A stretch of DNA of 5,815 nt from contig PXDR01000068.1 of the NCBI GenBank assembly GCA_003566335.1, positions 1 through 5,815 on the forward strand, in the 5' to 3' direction. This DNA comes from Cyanobacteria bacterium T3Sed10_344R1 (GTDB lineage: Bacteria > Cyanobacteriota > Cyanobacteriia > Phormidesmidales > Phormidesmidaceae). Position numbers and translations under genes: made by a program. This document shows, piece after piece, positions 5,197-5,815 of the stretch (position 1 is its first letter; every line of letters starts with the position of its first letter). A model generated the notes under the pieces. The model searched no databases. It was not told the DNA's origin and saw only the letters and a list, made by a program, of their open reading frames with translations.

Positions 5197-5226
5197 GTAA
5201 AGCATCTCCGTATTTCCCTTGGCTTC

Positions 5227-5255
5227 TTGAATACCTGTGTCAGTATTCACTTAAT
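5227..5255 (+). promoter_or_regulatory. putative promoter of the acyl-AMP ligase gene
   Basis: TTGAAT (5227-5232) and CTTAAT (5250-5255) are separated by 17 bp and give 4 of 6 matches each to the sigma-70-type boxes. A transcript would start near 5262 and leave a leader of about 90 nt. The -10 match is modest. The 22-bp dyad at 5228-5249 lies between and over these boxes. Confidence 0.35.
5228..5249. promoter_or_regulatory. 22-bp dyad, candidate operator
   Basis: TGAATAC (5228-5234) and GTATTCA (5243-5249) are perfect 7-bp inverted arms around CTGTGTCA. The 15-bp centre-to-centre arm spacing leaves the half-sites about one and a half helical turns apart. It overlaps the putative -35 box and fills the spacer, a position typical of a repressor site. 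It is not a GTA-N8-TAC NtcA site: the polarity is reversed. Confidence 0.5.
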
Positions 5256-5354
5256 GCTTAATTCGGGACAACTCATAGGCTGCATCAGCCCTTATGCTTC
5301 GGTCTGTTCAGGACTCTGCCGCCCAGCTCACCCTCGACGACTTTTCCTACCGTC

Positions 5355-5815
5355 ATGGTTCAGTCTCCCTCAACCCCAGAATTTGCAACCTTAGTTGACC
5401 TGCTGCGCCATCGGGCCAGTCAACAGCCCGATCAGCTTGCCTATCAGTTTTTAGAAGATGGCAAAACCGAGGCCGCAGCCTACAGCTACGCTCAGCTAGA
5501 TCAACAGGCTCGGGCGATCGCAGTTCAGCTCCAGCAAGCTAACGCCAAGGGAGAGCGCGCCCTGCTGCTTTATCCCCAAGGGGTTGAGGTGATGGCGGCC
5601 TTTTGCGGCTGTCTCTACGCTGGAGTGATTGCCATTCCGGTGCCGCCCCCCGACGCCGGGCGGATGAAGCGCGCCCTGCCCCGACTGCGGGAAATCGTCA
5701 AAGATGCCAACGCCAAGTTTGTCCTCAGCACCCAGCGGATTATCGATCTGTTTCGGGACATCCCGGATAGCGAGGTGGACTTTCCAGAATTTGACACCAT
5801 GACCTGGCTCAACAC
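5355..5815 (+). CDS. fatty acyl-AMP ligase (adenylate-forming), N-terminal part
   Basis: ATG at 5355 opens a frame that runs to the right edge (153 full codons). The start resembles the fatty acyl-AMP ligase family: FATLVDLLRHRASQQPDQLAY at 10-30, YSYAQLDQQARAIA at 43-56, GERALLLYPQGVEVMAAFCGCLYAG at 66-90 and the IPVPPPD turn at 94-100, then RALPRLREIVKDA near 106-118. These enzymes activate a fatty acid as acyl-adenylate and pass it to an acyl carrier domain, commonly at the start of polyketide or 1-alkene synthases. The AMP-binding core motifs lie beyond the edge, so a stand-alone enzyme and the first module of a large synthase cannot be told apart. No in-frame ATG, GTG or TTG precedes this ATG after the upstream stop at 5259, and no clear Shine-Dalgarno is seen. 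Confidence 0.9.
   Translation, partial: MVQSPSTPEFATLVDLLRHRASQQPDQLAYQFLEDGKTEAAAYSYAQLDQQARAIAVQLQQANAKGERALLLYPQGVEVMAAFCGCLYAGVIAIPVPPPDAGRMKRALPRLREIVKDANAKFVLSTQRIIDLFRDIPDSEVDFPEFDTMTWLN
5514..5521. repeat. HIP1 octamer
   Basis: GCGATCGC lies in the 5' part of the acyl-AMP ligase gene and supports the cyanobacterial assignment. Confidence 0.8.

Larger units (their letters stand above)
4762..5354. other. 593-nt intergenic region between divergent transferase and ligase genes
   Basis: No full-length gene was found. The region holds a 20-codon signal-peptide-like ORF (4899-4961), two adjacent dyads (4958-4977 and 4982-4995), three ATTCAT-like words (5011-5040), a long hairpin followed by a T-tract (5136-5196), and a 22-bp dyad over a putative promoter (5228-5249). 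Its length and structure suggest regulation of both flanking genes, and possibly a small RNA. Confidence 0.6.

Noticed and set aside
5228..5249. NtcA-type nitrogen-control site
   Set aside because: The NtcA consensus is GTA-N8-TAC; the dyad here is TAC-N8-GTA, so the polarity of the half-sites is reversed.
5615..5815. Minus-strand open frame at the right edge
   Set aside because: It is antisense to the acyl-AMP ligase, which matches its family throughout this stretch.

Overview
This window looks like a chromosomal segment from a cyanobacterium. It carries six copies of the octamer GCGATCGC (HIP1), which is strongly over-represented in many cyanobacteria. Its genes also match cyanobacterial families: a FraH-like zinc-ribbon/FHA protein, an HpsJ-like membrane protein, a HetI/Sfp-type phosphopantetheinyl transferase and a fatty acyl-AMP ligase. 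The mid-to-high GC content would suit a Leptolyngbya- or Synechococcus-like lineage, but the genus cannot be fixed from this sequence.

Layout. Positions 1-2954 hold four genes, all on the minus strand. In transcription order they are pgl (6-phosphogluconolactonase), a double zinc-ribbon + FHA protein, a small stand-alone FHA protein, and an LRAT-type NlpC/P60-superfamily protein that runs off the left edge. The last two are separated by only 7 nt, and the Shine-Dalgarno of the LRAT gene overlaps the FHA stop codon, so they are probably translated together. The 305-nt gap between the two FHA genes holds four tandem 14-bp repeats, a nested inverted repeat and a weak terminator-like hairpin. Positions 3216-4001 encode a plus-strand membrane protein with a coiled coil (HpsJ-like). 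It converges, 10 nt apart, on a minus-strand phosphopantetheinyl transferase (4012-4761). A 593-nt intergenic region follows, and the plus-strand start of a fatty acyl-AMP ligase (from 5355) runs off the right edge.

How the genes may work together. The phosphopantetheinyl transferase and the acyl-AMP ligase are divergent neighbours and fit functionally. The ligase would activate a fatty acid and load it onto an acyl carrier domain, and the transferase would attach the phosphopantetheine arm that the carrier needs. This suggests the edge of a lipid/polyketide locus. The two FHA proteins point to phospho-threonine-dependent protein interactions, with the LRAT-like protein as a possible partner or effector. 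pgl is a housekeeping gene of the oxidative pentose phosphate pathway.

The most distinctive non-coding signals are the 14-bp repeats (996-1051), a 22-bp dyad overlapping a putative promoter of the ligase gene (5228-5249), a long terminator-like hairpin whose loop holds a ribosome-binding site for a four-codon ORF (5136-5196), and a 20-codon signal-peptide-like ORF ended by TGA with continued open frame (4899-5021). No tRNA, rRNA, CRISPR array or insertion sequence was seen.
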